From Clostridiales bacterium GWF2_38_85 (GTDB lineage Bacteria > Bacillota > Clostridia > Oscillospirales > CAG-382), in NCBI GenBank assembly GCA_001797275.1, contig MGOY01000025.1:1-64000 (forward strand): a DNA stretch of 64,000 bases. Direction: 5' to 3'. The position numbers and the translations under genes are program-made. This document shows, piece after piece, positions 18,313 to 27,142 of this stretch. How positions within the stretch are numbered: the first letter of the stretch is position 1; every line of letters begins with the position of its first letter. The notes beneath the pieces were generated by a model, which did no database searches, was not told the origin of the DNA, and worked only from the letters and a program-made list of their open reading frames with translations.

Positions 18313-19827
18313 ATGCAAAATAATCAAAATTCAAATATACCGAAAGAGTCTGAAGAACAAATTGAGCAAAGTTTTCAGAATGAGCTTCAAATAAGGAGAA
18401 ACAAGCTGTCTGACTTGAAGGCTGAAGGTAATGATCCATTCATAATCACAAAGTTTGACCGTGATACCTATGTTAATTCAATTAAGGAAAACTTTGAACA
18501 ACTTGAAAATACAGACGTCAAAATCGCCGGACGTATTATGTCACGACGCGATATGGGTAAGGCTAACTTCATCGATATCTCTGATTTTTCGGGCAGACTT
18601 CAGGTTTATGTCCGTATTGACGATATCGGTGAAGAAACCTTCGAGGATTTCAAAAAGTGGGACATTGGCGACATTATCGGAATCGGTGGTTTTGTTTTCA
18701 GAACTCGTCGTGGAGAAATATCGGTTCATGCAAAATCGATACAACTGCTCTCAAAGTCACTGCTTCCCCTACCCGAGAAATGGCATGGATTGAAGGACAC
18801 TGAAACCCGTTACCGTAAGCGTTACCTCGACCTTATTGTTAATCCCGAAGTCAGAGATACTTTTGTCAAGAGATCAAAAATTATCTCTCAAATCCGCATC
18901 TTCCTCGATAACAGAGGATTTCTTGAGGTTGAAACACCTGTGCTTCATTCTCAGGCAGGAGGCGCTGCTGCAAAGCCATTTATTACGCATCACAACACGC
19001 TCGATATTGATATGAACCTCAGAATCGCACTCGAACTGCATCTTAAGAGGCTTATTGTCGGCGGCTTTGATAGAGTTTACGAAATCGGTCGCGTATTTCG
19101 CAACGAGGGTATGTCACCCAGACACAACCCCGAATTCACACTGCTTGAATTATATCAGGCATATACAGACTTTGAAGGTATGATGGAGCTTACCGAAAGC
19201 CTTATTAAAGACCTTGCGAAGAAGGTTGTCGGTACGGATATAGTCCCTTACGGTGAATATGAGATCGACCTTTCAAAACCTTTCACAAGACTCAAGATGA
19301 GTGATGCAGTAAAAGAATATGCAAAAGTTGATTTTAATCAGATAAAGACTCTTGATGAAGCAAGAGCTGTTGCCGACAAGCACCATATAGACTACGAAAA
19401 GAGACACGGTATCGGCGACATTCTCAACCTGTTCTTCGAGCATTATGTTGAGGACAAGCTCATACAGCCGACCTTTGTCACGCATCATCCTGTTGAAATT
19501 TCACCGCTTGCAAAGCGTTCTCCAACCGAACCAAATCTCACAGAGCGTTTCGAGCTGTTTATTCTCGGCAGAGAAACTGCAAACGCATTCTCGGAGCTTA
19601 ACGATCCTATTGATCAACGCGCAAGATTTGAAGCACAGGCGGCACTCAAGGCAAATGGCGACGAAGAAGCCTGCGATGTTGATGAGGATTTCCTGACCGC
19701 ACTCGAATATGGTATGCCACCAACAGGCGGTCTCGGAGTCGGTGTAGACCGTCTGACAATGCTACTCACTAACAGTGTTTCAATCAGAGATGTTATTTTA
19801 TTCCCGACAATGAGACCAACCGACTAA
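18313..19827 (+). CDS. lysS: Lysyl-tRNA synthetase (class II)
   Basis: [27 protein letters not shown]-like, [31 protein letters not shown]. Confidence 0.97.
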   Translation: MQNNQNSNIPKESEEQIEQSFQNELQIRRNKLSDLKAEGNDPFIITKFDRDTYVNSIKENFEQLENTDVKIAGRIMSRRDMGKANFIDISDFSGRLQVYVRIDDIGEETFEDFKKWDIGDIIGIGGFVFRTRRGEISVHAKSIQLLSKSLLPLPEKWHGLKDTETRYRKRYLDLIVNPEVRDTFVKRSKIISQIRIFLDNRGFLEVETPVLHSQAGGAAAKPFITHHNTLDIDMNLRIALELHLKRLIVGGFDRVYEIGRVFRNEGMSPRHNPEFTLLELYQAYTDFEGMMELTESLIKDLAKKVVGTDIVPYGEYEIDLSKPFTRLKMSDAVKEYAKVDFNQIKTLDEARAVADKHHIDYEKRHGIGDILNLFFEHYVEDKLIQPTFVTHHPVEISPLAKRSPTEPNLTERFELFILGRETANAFSELNDPIDQRARFEAQAALKANGDEEACDVDEDFLTALEYGMPPTGGLGVGVDRLTMLLTNSVSIRDVILFPTMRPTD

Positions 19828-19846
19828 TAATTTAGGAGGACTCGAT

Positions 19847-20524
19847 ATGGACGATAAAGTTGAAAAAAGGACATTTAAACAAAAGCTGATCGACATCTGG
19901 GACGATCATAAGTGGAAAATCATTATCGGTGGAGCTGCATTCATCGTTATCCTCAGCGGCATTATTTCGCTGATAAACAAACATGATCCCGACCTGAATA
20001 TAATGTATGTCGGACCGAATCTACTTTCTCCGACCGTTGAGGATATGATTAATCAGTCAATCGAAGAAGAGTTTTCATCTGATTATAATGGAGACGGTGT
20101 ATTGACAGCTGACATCCTGGCTTTGTCAATTGCTTCTATTGCAGACAATGAAAGCGATCCAAGCTATGTTTACATTGCCTATGATACCGAAATCCTGACA
20201 AGGTTCAATACCGAAATTCGCGCAGGCGGTTCGTTCATATACATAGTAGATCCGGTTTATTATGATATGCTACTTGATCTTGGTGTACTTGCACCACTCT
20301 CAAGTATTCTTGACGAGGTACCGGAGTATGCGCTGGACGATGGTTTTGGTATGCCTTTCGGTGATATTTATGCAAGCAATCTTGACGGTTTCTCGAAAAT
20401 TCCCGACGATCTGATTATTTGTATCAGACAAGGACCTGAAAGCGATGACTTATCCTGGGGACGTTCAATGGAACAGTATTCTTACAATGTTGACTTCTTC
20501 AAAAAATTCGTTGCATATGATTAA
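19847..20524 (+). CDS. Hypothetical protein with one N-terminal TM helix
   Basis: Long ORF 20 nt downstream of lysS with RBS (taggagga); TM segment WKIIIGGAAFIVILSGIISLI; no family recognised. Confidence 0.75.
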   Translation: MDDKVEKRTFKQKLIDIWDDHKWKIIIGGAAFIVILSGIISLINKHDPDLNIMYVGPNLLSPTVEDMINQSIEEEFSSDYNGDGVLTADILALSIASIADNESDPSYVYIAYDTEILTRFNTEIRAGGSFIYIVDPVYYDMLLDLGVLAPLSSILDEVPEYALDDGFGMPFGDIYASNLDGFSKIPDDLIICIRQGPESDDLSWGRSMEQYSYNVDFFKKFVAYD

Positions 20525-21388
20525 AAGCCAGGCAATAAAACAGCCGATTACAGCTTGAAGCATTTTTGCCGGGACATACAACCGGTTGCTTAGTTTCCCT
20601 CTTGTTATCGATGCAACCTGACCGTAAACGGCAATGCCCCCGAAGCAACAGAAAAGGGTTGTGGCAAATAATGCTGCATTATTATCTAACGATTTGCACT
20701 GTATAACACCACTTGAAAATTCAAAAATTCCCTTTACAGGTATGATTGTATCCGGTATAATTGCTGCAACAATATCACCGAAAAAAGCAAAAACTATGAC
20801 CGATGCGCAGATATTCAACATAGTAATACCGTTGTTTACAACACTTGAAGTAAATTCATAAGAATTAGTATCAGCAGCCATCAGAATTATTGATGGCTGC
20901 TCTTTTTTTATACTTAATATTATTCTGAAAACAACAGCTATAATAACTGCACTAAAAAATTGTGACAAAAATATAATCCAAGCTCCGTTTATACCCACAA
21001 TTCTACTTGTAACACCGAATATAAAGGCAAGACTGCAATTGTTTGAGAACAGGTTCAGGTATTCAGCACTTTTTTTGCTGATGCGATTCTGTTCCGAAAG
21101 TGCGGTCGATAACTTTGCTCCTATCGGGAATCCGCAGAGGAGTCCAAGCAGAAAAACTGTTACCCCTGCACCGCCTATACCTATACTACATCCTAACGGC
21201 TCCAGAATGCGCTCAACCGGTCTGAATACGTTTTTTCTGACGAGATAGTCTGTAAGTACCATGTAAATAAACAAAGCGGGAACAATAGTCTTAATGCAAA
21301 TCACAATCGTATTGTATACACTGTTCGAAACAAATTCGGGAGATACCAAAGCTCCGAAAAGAACAATCACAACCAGAAAAGCCGTCAT
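20465..21388 (-). CDS. ylbJ: YlbJ-like sporulation integral membrane protein (nucleoside recognition/Gate-type)
   Basis: VPALFIYMVLTDYLVRK...GLLCGFPIGAKLSTAL...LFSNNCSLAFIFGV. Confidence 0.8.
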   Translation of the reverse strand: MTAFLVVIVLFGALVSPEFVSNSVYNTIVICIKTIVPALFIYMVLTDYLVRKNVFRPVERILEPLGCSIGIGGAGVTVFLLGLLCGFPIGAKLSTALSEQNRISKKSAEYLNLFSNNCSLAFIFGVTSRIVGINGAWIIFLSQFFSAVIIAVVFRIILSIKKEQPSIILMAADTNSYEFTSSVVNNGITMLNICASVIVFAFFGDIVAAIIPDTIIPVKGIFEFSSGVIQCKSLDNNAALFATTLFCCFGGIAVYGQVASITRGKLSNRLYVPAKMLQAVIGCFIAWLLIICNEFFEEVNIVRILFH

Positions 21389-21516
21389 TTATGCTGCCAT
21401 CCCTTCAATATATACAATTCCGTATATGACATATATATTGTCTATGACACATATACTTGCATAAAAAAGAAGTGGTTTTAATAAAATTATACAGATAAAA
21501 CAATAGAGACAGCAGA

Positions 21517-21648
21517 GTGAAAAATGATTTTCACGCAGAAAAAGTCACTTGACAATCACCGTTATGACCATCAATCCGCAAGCAGAATTACTACCGCTAC
21601 GTAGAACGTGTCTTTTTCATTCCTATTTGTGCTGATGCACAGCATCAG
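21517..21648 (+). promoter_or_regulatory. Structured leader upstream of yqfC
   Basis: GTGAAAAatgaTTTTCAC (21517-21534); GAAAAAGTCAC (21538-21548)/GTGTCTTTTTC (21608-21618); CTGATGCacaGCATCAG (21632-21648) abutting the RBS. Confidence 0.45.
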
Positions 21649-21661
21649 AATGGAGATTTAT

Positions 21662-21892
21662 ATGTTTAATACAAAAATAATCAAATCAAGAGCGTATGTT
21701 GAACTACGTGGAAACAATGAAGCGTTGATAGAAGGCTGTGATCTTCTAAAAAGCTACACAGAGGACGAGATACTTCTTTCACTGGATAATGTTGACCTTA
21801 AAATTAAGGGCAGAAAGCTGCTGATGGAAGCGCTGACCGATGACAGAATTGCCATAACCGGCTTTATTATCTCTCTTGAATATGTTTATTGA
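21662..21892 (+). CDS. yqfC: Sporulation protein YqfC
   Basis: RAYVELRGNNEALIEGCDLLKSYTEDEILLSLDNVDLKIKGRKL; directly upstream of and overlapping yqfD. Confidence 0.85.
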   Translation: MFNTKIIKSRAYVELRGNNEALIEGCDLLKSYTEDEILLSLDNVDLKIKGRKLLMEALTDDRIAITGFIISLEYVY

Positions 21893-23111
21893 TATTTTTC
21901 ACTTCACCCACAAGTTGTTTGGGTATTTCAAGATGTCTATTGAAGATTATCACCCCGAGGCATTCATCAATTTGTTGAATAAGAAAAAATTGTTCCTCTG
22001 GAATCTTATGCCCATTAATGCTCACTTATTCACCTTTCGTTGTTCACTGTTCAGTGCATACAAGGTAGTCAGTGAAGCAAAAAGTGCAGGTGTAAAGCTT
22101 ACAATTGAAAAAGGCATCGGACTGCCCTTTGTCATTAACAAATACAGAAAACGGACAGGTCTGATGGTCGGAACTCTGATATCGATGCTTATAATTATGT
22201 TATCGAATCTGTTTATCTGGGATGTTCAGATTGTTGACGGTGATATGACCCCTGAGCTATATGCTGCTTTGAAAAGAGTCGGTTGTTATTCCGGGCGATA
22301 TATAATGGATTACAATGTAACAGACGCAAAAATGCAGTTTCTGCTTGAGAACGATGAATACTCCTTCTTCGCAATAAATATCAACGGCACTATTGCAATG
22401 GTTGAATTGAAAAAGCGAGTATTACCCGACATAGAAGAATACGATTACAGCTATTGTCATATAGTTGCATCAGACGATGCGCAAATTATTGATATTACTG
22501 CACAAAGAGGTGATCCTGTTGTCAAGGTCGGTGATGTTGTTGAAAAGGGACAAATTCTTGTAAACGGAGAAACCATGGATAAACACAATGTAATCCATCC
22601 TGTCCGCTCAATTGCGACCGTAAACGCAAAAATGAATAAGCTGATCGAAATCAAAATTCCATTAAAACAGCCCGAGAAGGTATATACAGGCAATGAATTA
22701 ACAAAAACCCGGATTGTTGTTTTCGGACAGCAGATAAATTTGTTTTTCGCTGAGTTCCCCGATTATGAGCTTTGTGATGTTGAATCAAGTTTTGACCGGA
22801 TTAAGCTGTTTAATATGATAAGATTGCCAATTGATTCCTTCGCAGAAAAGTTCACCGAATTTCGTATTGAAGAAAAGGTACTGAATGAGGCTGAAGCAAC
22901 TCTGATTGCTGAAAAATCCTTCGACAACGATATCAAGATCTATGTCAACGACGGACAGTTAATTTCAAAAACCTATACAACAAAAATAAATACCGCAGAA
23001 AACTGTCTTGTTCTCTACGGCGATATCACATTCATTAAAAATATTGCAGTTGTGGAACCCTTCGATTATGTCCCGATCCCGGATGAGACGACTTCTATTC
23101 CGCAAGATTGA
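21876..23111 (+). CDS. yqfD: Sporulation protein YqfD
   Basis: Single-TM protein VGTLISMLIIMLSNLFIWDVQIVDG; VGDVVEKGQILVNGE; context with yqfC. Confidence 0.88.
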   Translation: MNMFIDIFHFTHKLFGYFKMSIEDYHPEAFINLLNKKKLFLWNLMPINAHLFTFRCSLFSAYKVVSEAKSAGVKLTIEKGIGLPFVINKYRKRTGLMVGTLISMLIIMLSNLFIWDVQIVDGDMTPELYAALKRVGCYSGRYIMDYNVTDAKMQFLLENDEYSFFAININGTIAMVELKKRVLPDIEEYDYSYCHIVASDDAQIIDITAQRGDPVVKVGDVVEKGQILVNGETMDKHNVIHPVRSIATVNAKMNKLIEIKIPLKQPEKVYTGNELTKTRIVVFGQQINLFFAEFPDYELCDVESSFDRIKLFNMIRLPIDSFAEKFTEFRIEEKVLNEAEATLIAEKSFDNDIKIYVNDGQLISKTYTTKINTAENCLVLYGDITFIKNIAVVEPFDYVPIPDETTSIPQD

Positions 23112-24492
23112 TCATCGATGAAGCAAATATCTTTATCGAATCAAAAAGCTCTTCTTTGGTTATATATTCATCTCTTTCATGCGGACCACCCCTACCATCA
23201 CCGAGCAGTCCGGCTACATCACCGAAGGTTGCACCAAAGGCAACGCAATCGGGGAATGCTCTTGCATAGGTTCCGCCACCTGTTGTATACGGTACATCGG
23301 TTCTGCCTGTTACATCCCTATAAGCTTGCATAAGTGCTTGTATTTCCTTGCTGTCAGGGTTTTTGTAATATGGAGGTTTGTCATATAACAGGCTGACAGA
23401 GAACCCGTCCTTAATTACTGATCTTGAAAGCAGTGCAAAAACATCGTCCATCTTTTTGGTTACGGGATAACGGATGTTAATGTTCTGAACTATTCTGCCT
23501 TCAACAATCTTCATAACTCCGCCAATGCAGGTCAGATAACCCGATTCTTCATCGCTCATATCGATTCCGAGGTTTTTACCTTCAAATTCTGAGAGGATTG
23601 CAGATAAATACTCAAGGCTTACATATTCTTTGCTAACTTTTTCAAACTCTATATTCTTGATAATCCAGTCGGTTAATACTGCAATCGCATTGACTGAGCC
23701 TTCGGGATATGCAGCATGTGCAGCTCTTCCTGCTGCAGTTACTTTAATCTGCGTTGAGGAAAGTCTTTCGACTTTAATATTATCTTTATTGCCAAAACAT
23801 ATTTCAGTGTTTATAACTGCGTATGCACTGTCGGGAACTGCATTTGTTGCATTACCGCCCTTGATGTCAGCGATAACCTTGCCGATGCTACCCAATGTGA
23901 TATCACAGCCTGCGATGCCCTTTTCACCAATGCAGACAGGATATTCCGAATCAGGGGTAAATGAAAATCTTGGCGGTTTCTTTGTTTCAAGAAAATGTGG
24001 CAGGTCGGTCATACCCACTTCCTCATCACTGCCCATAATAAGCCTTACCGAAAACGGAAGCTTGATATCGTTTTCTTTCAGATACCTCATCGCATAAAGT
24101 GCTGCTATCATCGGGCCTTTGTCATCCTCGGTACCTCTGCCGATGAAAAGTCCATCCTTCTCAGTCAGTTTGAAAGGCTGGAATTTCCAACCGTCGCCAA
24201 CCGGGACTATATCAAGGTGAGTTACAATACCGATTTCTTCTTCTGATTCAATGCTTTTATATATAATACTTCCGCAGTAGTAGTCGTGGTTCTCGGCTTC
24301 GAAGCCGTATTTTCTACCCAGCTCAAGAGCTTTGTCTAATGCCAATCCGCAATTTTTCCCGAATGTAAAGTTTCCATCTGCCTCACTTCTGACGCTCGGT
24401 ATAGCAATTAACTCAGCAAAATCCGAAAACAGGCTCGTTTCATTAAATTTTATAAAATCATCCATCGATTTTTGATTGATGTTCTCGTTCAA
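23095..24492 (-). CDS. pepV: PepV-like M20 dipeptidase
   Basis: EIGIVTHLDIVPVGDGW; FIGRGTEDDKGPMIAALYAM; GSDEEVGMTDLPHF; TGGGTYARAFPDCVAFG. Confidence 0.93.
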   Translation of the reverse strand: MNENINQKSMDDFIKFNETSLFSDFAELIAIPSVRSEADGNFTFGKNCGLALDKALELGRKYGFEAENHDYYCGSIIYKSIESEEEIGIVTHLDIVPVGDGWKFQPFKLTEKDGLFIGRGTEDDKGPMIAALYAMRYLKENDIKLPFSVRLIMGSDEEVGMTDLPHFLETKKPPRFSFTPDSEYPVCIGEKGIAGCDITLGSIGKVIADIKGGNATNAVPDSAYAVINTEICFGNKDNIKVERLSSTQIKVTAAGRAAHAAYPEGSVNAIAVLTDWIIKNIEFEKVSKEYVSLEYLSAILSEFEGKNLGIDMSDEESGYLTCIGGVMKIVEGRIVQNINIRYPVTKKMDDVFALLSRSVIKDGFSVSLLYDKPPYYKNPDSKEIQALMQAYRDVTGRTDVPYTTGGGTYARAFPDCVAFGATFGDVAGLLGDGRGGPHERDEYITKEELFDSIKIFASSMINLAE

Positions 24493-24510
24493 AATAAATT
24501 CTTACCTTTC

Positions 24511-25035
24511 TCAAGCATTAAAGATATTACCGCCAAAGCAGTCAATAGCAGTATATACAGGAAAGTTGTGAAATGTCAGCTTTCTTATTGCCTCACAGCC
24601 AAGCTCCTCAAATGCGATAATTTCGCAGGATGTGATATGCCTTGCGTACAATGCACCGGCACCGCCGATTGCGATAAAGTAGGGTGCTTTATTGCGAATT
24701 ATAGCCTCACAGACAGACTTGTTGCGCTGACCTTTTCCAATAGTCGCGCCAAGTCCGAGATCATACAGACTGGGAGTAAATTCGTCCATGCGTCCGCTTG
24801 TTGTAGGCCCTGCTGAGCCGATAACAGCACCTTCCGGTGCGGGTGTAGGTCCTGCGTAATATATGACTGCACCGTTTATGTCAATGGGCAGTTTCTCACC
24901 CTTGTCAAGCATTTTTATCATGCGCATATGTGCTGCATCTCTGGCGGTGTAAACCGTACCGCTTAGCAGAACATCATCGCATGCATGAAGCTTTTCCGCA
25001 AAACTTTTTATTTCCGCTGTGTTTATCTCAATCAT
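24511..25035 (-). CDS. Fumarate hydratase class I beta-subunit / C-terminal domain
   Basis: DDVLLSGTVYTARDAAHMRM, GPTPAPEGAVIGSAGPTTSGRMDEF, GKGQRNKSVCEAI. Confidence 0.92.
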   Translation of the reverse strand: MIEINTAEIKSFAEKLHACDDVLLSGTVYTARDAAHMRMIKMLDKGEKLPIDINGAVIYYAGPTPAPEGAVIGSAGPTTSGRMDEFTPSLYDLGLGATIGKGQRNKSVCEAIIRNKAPYFIAIGGAGALYARHITSCEIIAFEELGCEAIRKLTFHNFPVYTAIDCFGGNIFNA

Positions 25036-25688
25036 TCTTTTTCGGTTAATCCTTCGACCGATGCAAGTAACTCTCTTATCTGCTGTGATGCCAGATCAAG
25101 CGAATCCCGGATATCTCTTTCCTTGTCTCTGTGCAGCTTTGCTGCTTCATAAACAATACTTGCTCTTTCTTTTGCGCTCTCAACTACCTCACTGACCAGA
25201 CGTTTGCTCTCAGTTCTTGCTTCGGCAAGTATTTCATCTGCCTCAATTTTGGCTTTATCTATAATTTCGCGGCTTGAACGCTCTGCAACCAACAGCTTTT
25301 CGCCCATCTGACTGCAAAGGTCATAATACTGCTTCTTCTGTTCTTCGGCTTCCGAATCCTTGACAACAACCGGACCTTCATTTTTCTTTGCTTCAAGTTC
25401 AGCTTCAAGCTTTTCGATTTTTTCCTTGATGCTCATATTCTCAAGAACAGCCTGTTTGAGTTTATCGTTTTGCTTGGATTCAAGATCAGTTTCAAGCTGT
25501 GCGATTTTCTCCTTTAACTGAGTGTTCTCCTGAACAATAGAGGTGGACTTATCACTGTGTTCGTTTTTGTATTGCTGGCATAGATCATTTAACCTTTGGA
25601 TTTCGGCACTCTGACCTTCAATGAATTTGATAACCTCGGACTTATTATATCCGTTTATAGCTGTGCTGAAAAAGCCCTGTTTTCCCAT
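25032..25688 (-). CDS. DivIVA-domain-like coiled-coil protein
   Basis: N-term FFSTAINGYNKSEVIKFIEGQSAEIQRL followed by coiled coil. Confidence 0.7.
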   Translation of the reverse strand: MGKQGFFSTAINGYNKSEVIKFIEGQSAEIQRLNDLCQQYKNEHSDKSTSIVQENTQLKEKIAQLETDLESKQNDKLKQAVLENMSIKEKIEKLEAELEAKKNEGPVVVKDSEAEEQKKQYYDLCSQMGEKLLVAERSSREIIDKAKIEADEILAEARTESKRLVSEVVESAKERASIVYEAAKLHRDKERDIRDSLDLASQQIRELLASVEGLTEKE

Positions 25689-25861
25689 TACAAGTTACAT
25701 TATACCGCAACAAACAATTTCTGTTACAGAACAATGTGTCCTCCCTTCGGCAATATTAATACATAATAATTCTATTTTAATTAGTATACCACATTAAATT
25801 TAATTTGTTAAGTACTTTATAAAATATTTTAGAAATTTGTCGTCATAAAAGGGAATATCGC

Positions 25862-27139
25862 ATGGAAGTTATAACATTTTTAAAAAATATATTGTGGGCA
25901 CCACCACTGATTATCCTGTTATTCAGTGCCGGTATACTGTTTACAGTAAGAAGTGGGTTTTATCAATTCAGGTGCATGAGCGAAATGTTTCGCAACATAA
26001 GTCAAAGTCTCAGGTCTTCGAAAACATCGGGTATCAGCTCGTTGATGGCACTCTCAACCGCACTGGGCGGTACTGTCGGTGTCGGTAGTATCATCGGTGT
26101 CGCCTATTCAATTGCAATCGGCGGTGTCGGCTCGATCTTCTGGATGTGGATCAGCGGATTTATAGGGATGATGACAAAATATGCTGAGGTTGCTATAGCT
26201 GTAAAATACCGGACCAAACGAAAAGGTATATTTGTCGGCGGTGCAATGTATGCACTGAAGGCACTCGGGAAACCGAAAACTGCGGTTTTATTTGCGATTA
26301 CCTGTGTTGTCGCTTCTGTCGGAGCCGGGAATCTTGCACAGACAAATGCGATTGCTGAGCTGTTATCGTTCGAAGGTGTTCCAATAACAGCTACAGCAGC
26401 GGTTGTTGCAATACTTCTTGCCTTTATTATATTCAAAGGACAAAAATTTATCGCGAAGCTGAGCCAAATTGTGGTTCCGTTTATATCGGTATTATACCTT
26501 TTGGCTGTGACCGCTGTAATCATCGTTTATTTCAAGGGAATCCCTTCGGCTATCTGCCGCATCTTCAGCGAAGCATTCGGTTTTAGTGCTGTTGCAGGCG
26601 GATTCTCAGGTGCTATCATATCATCAGCGTTCAGAAACGGACTAACCAAAGGTGTATTTTCGCATGAAGCAGGTATGGGATCTTCGCCTATAGCACACGC
26701 TGCCTCAGAGACAGCAACACCGCACACACAGGGGCTCTGGGGTATATTCGAGGTTTTCTTCGATACATTTGTTGTCAGCACACTTACTGCGATTGCTATT
26801 ATCTGTGTCGGTGTCTGTGATATGGGTGAGCTGTTCGACCTGTTTCTTGGCAACGCAGGCAGCATTTTTATACTTGCAGCGATTGCGGTATTTGCTTTTG
26901 CAGCAGTTCTGAGCTGGTGCTTTTATGCGGAAAGCTGTCTGTATTTTCTTTCAAATTCACCTGTACCGCTTTTTATTTACCGTGTACTTTTTATTATTGC
27001 CGCATTTATAGGTGCAGTAATACCTAAGGGTGTTGCCTGGGATATATCGGACATATTTAATGCGTTGATGATATTCCCCAACCTGTTTTTATTGCTGATA
27101 TGTCAAAAAGAAGTTATCAAGATTATAAAATTGAGGTAA
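25862..27139 (+). CDS. Sodium:alanine symporter family (AGCS) protein
   Basis: SLMALSTALGGTVGVGSIIGVAYSIAIGGVGSIFWMW; GVFSHEAGMGSSPIAHAASET. Confidence 0.95.
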   Translation: MEVITFLKNILWAPPLIILLFSAGILFTVRSGFYQFRCMSEMFRNISQSLRSSKTSGISSLMALSTALGGTVGVGSIIGVAYSIAIGGVGSIFWMWISGFIGMMTKYAEVAIAVKYRTKRKGIFVGGAMYALKALGKPKTAVLFAITCVVASVGAGNLAQTNAIAELLSFEGVPITATAAVVAILLAFIIFKGQKFIAKLSQIVVPFISVLYLLAVTAVIIVYFKGIPSAICRIFSEAFGFSAVAGGFSGAIISSAFRNGLTKGVFSHEAGMGSSPIAHAASETATPHTQGLWGIFEVFFDTFVVSTLTAIAIICVGVCDMGELFDLFLGNAGSIFILAAIAVFAFAAVLSWCFYAESCLYFLSNSPVPLFIYRVLFIIAAFIGAVIPKGVAWDISDIFNALMIFPNLFLLLICQKEVIKIIKLR

Positions 27140-27142
27140 TTT

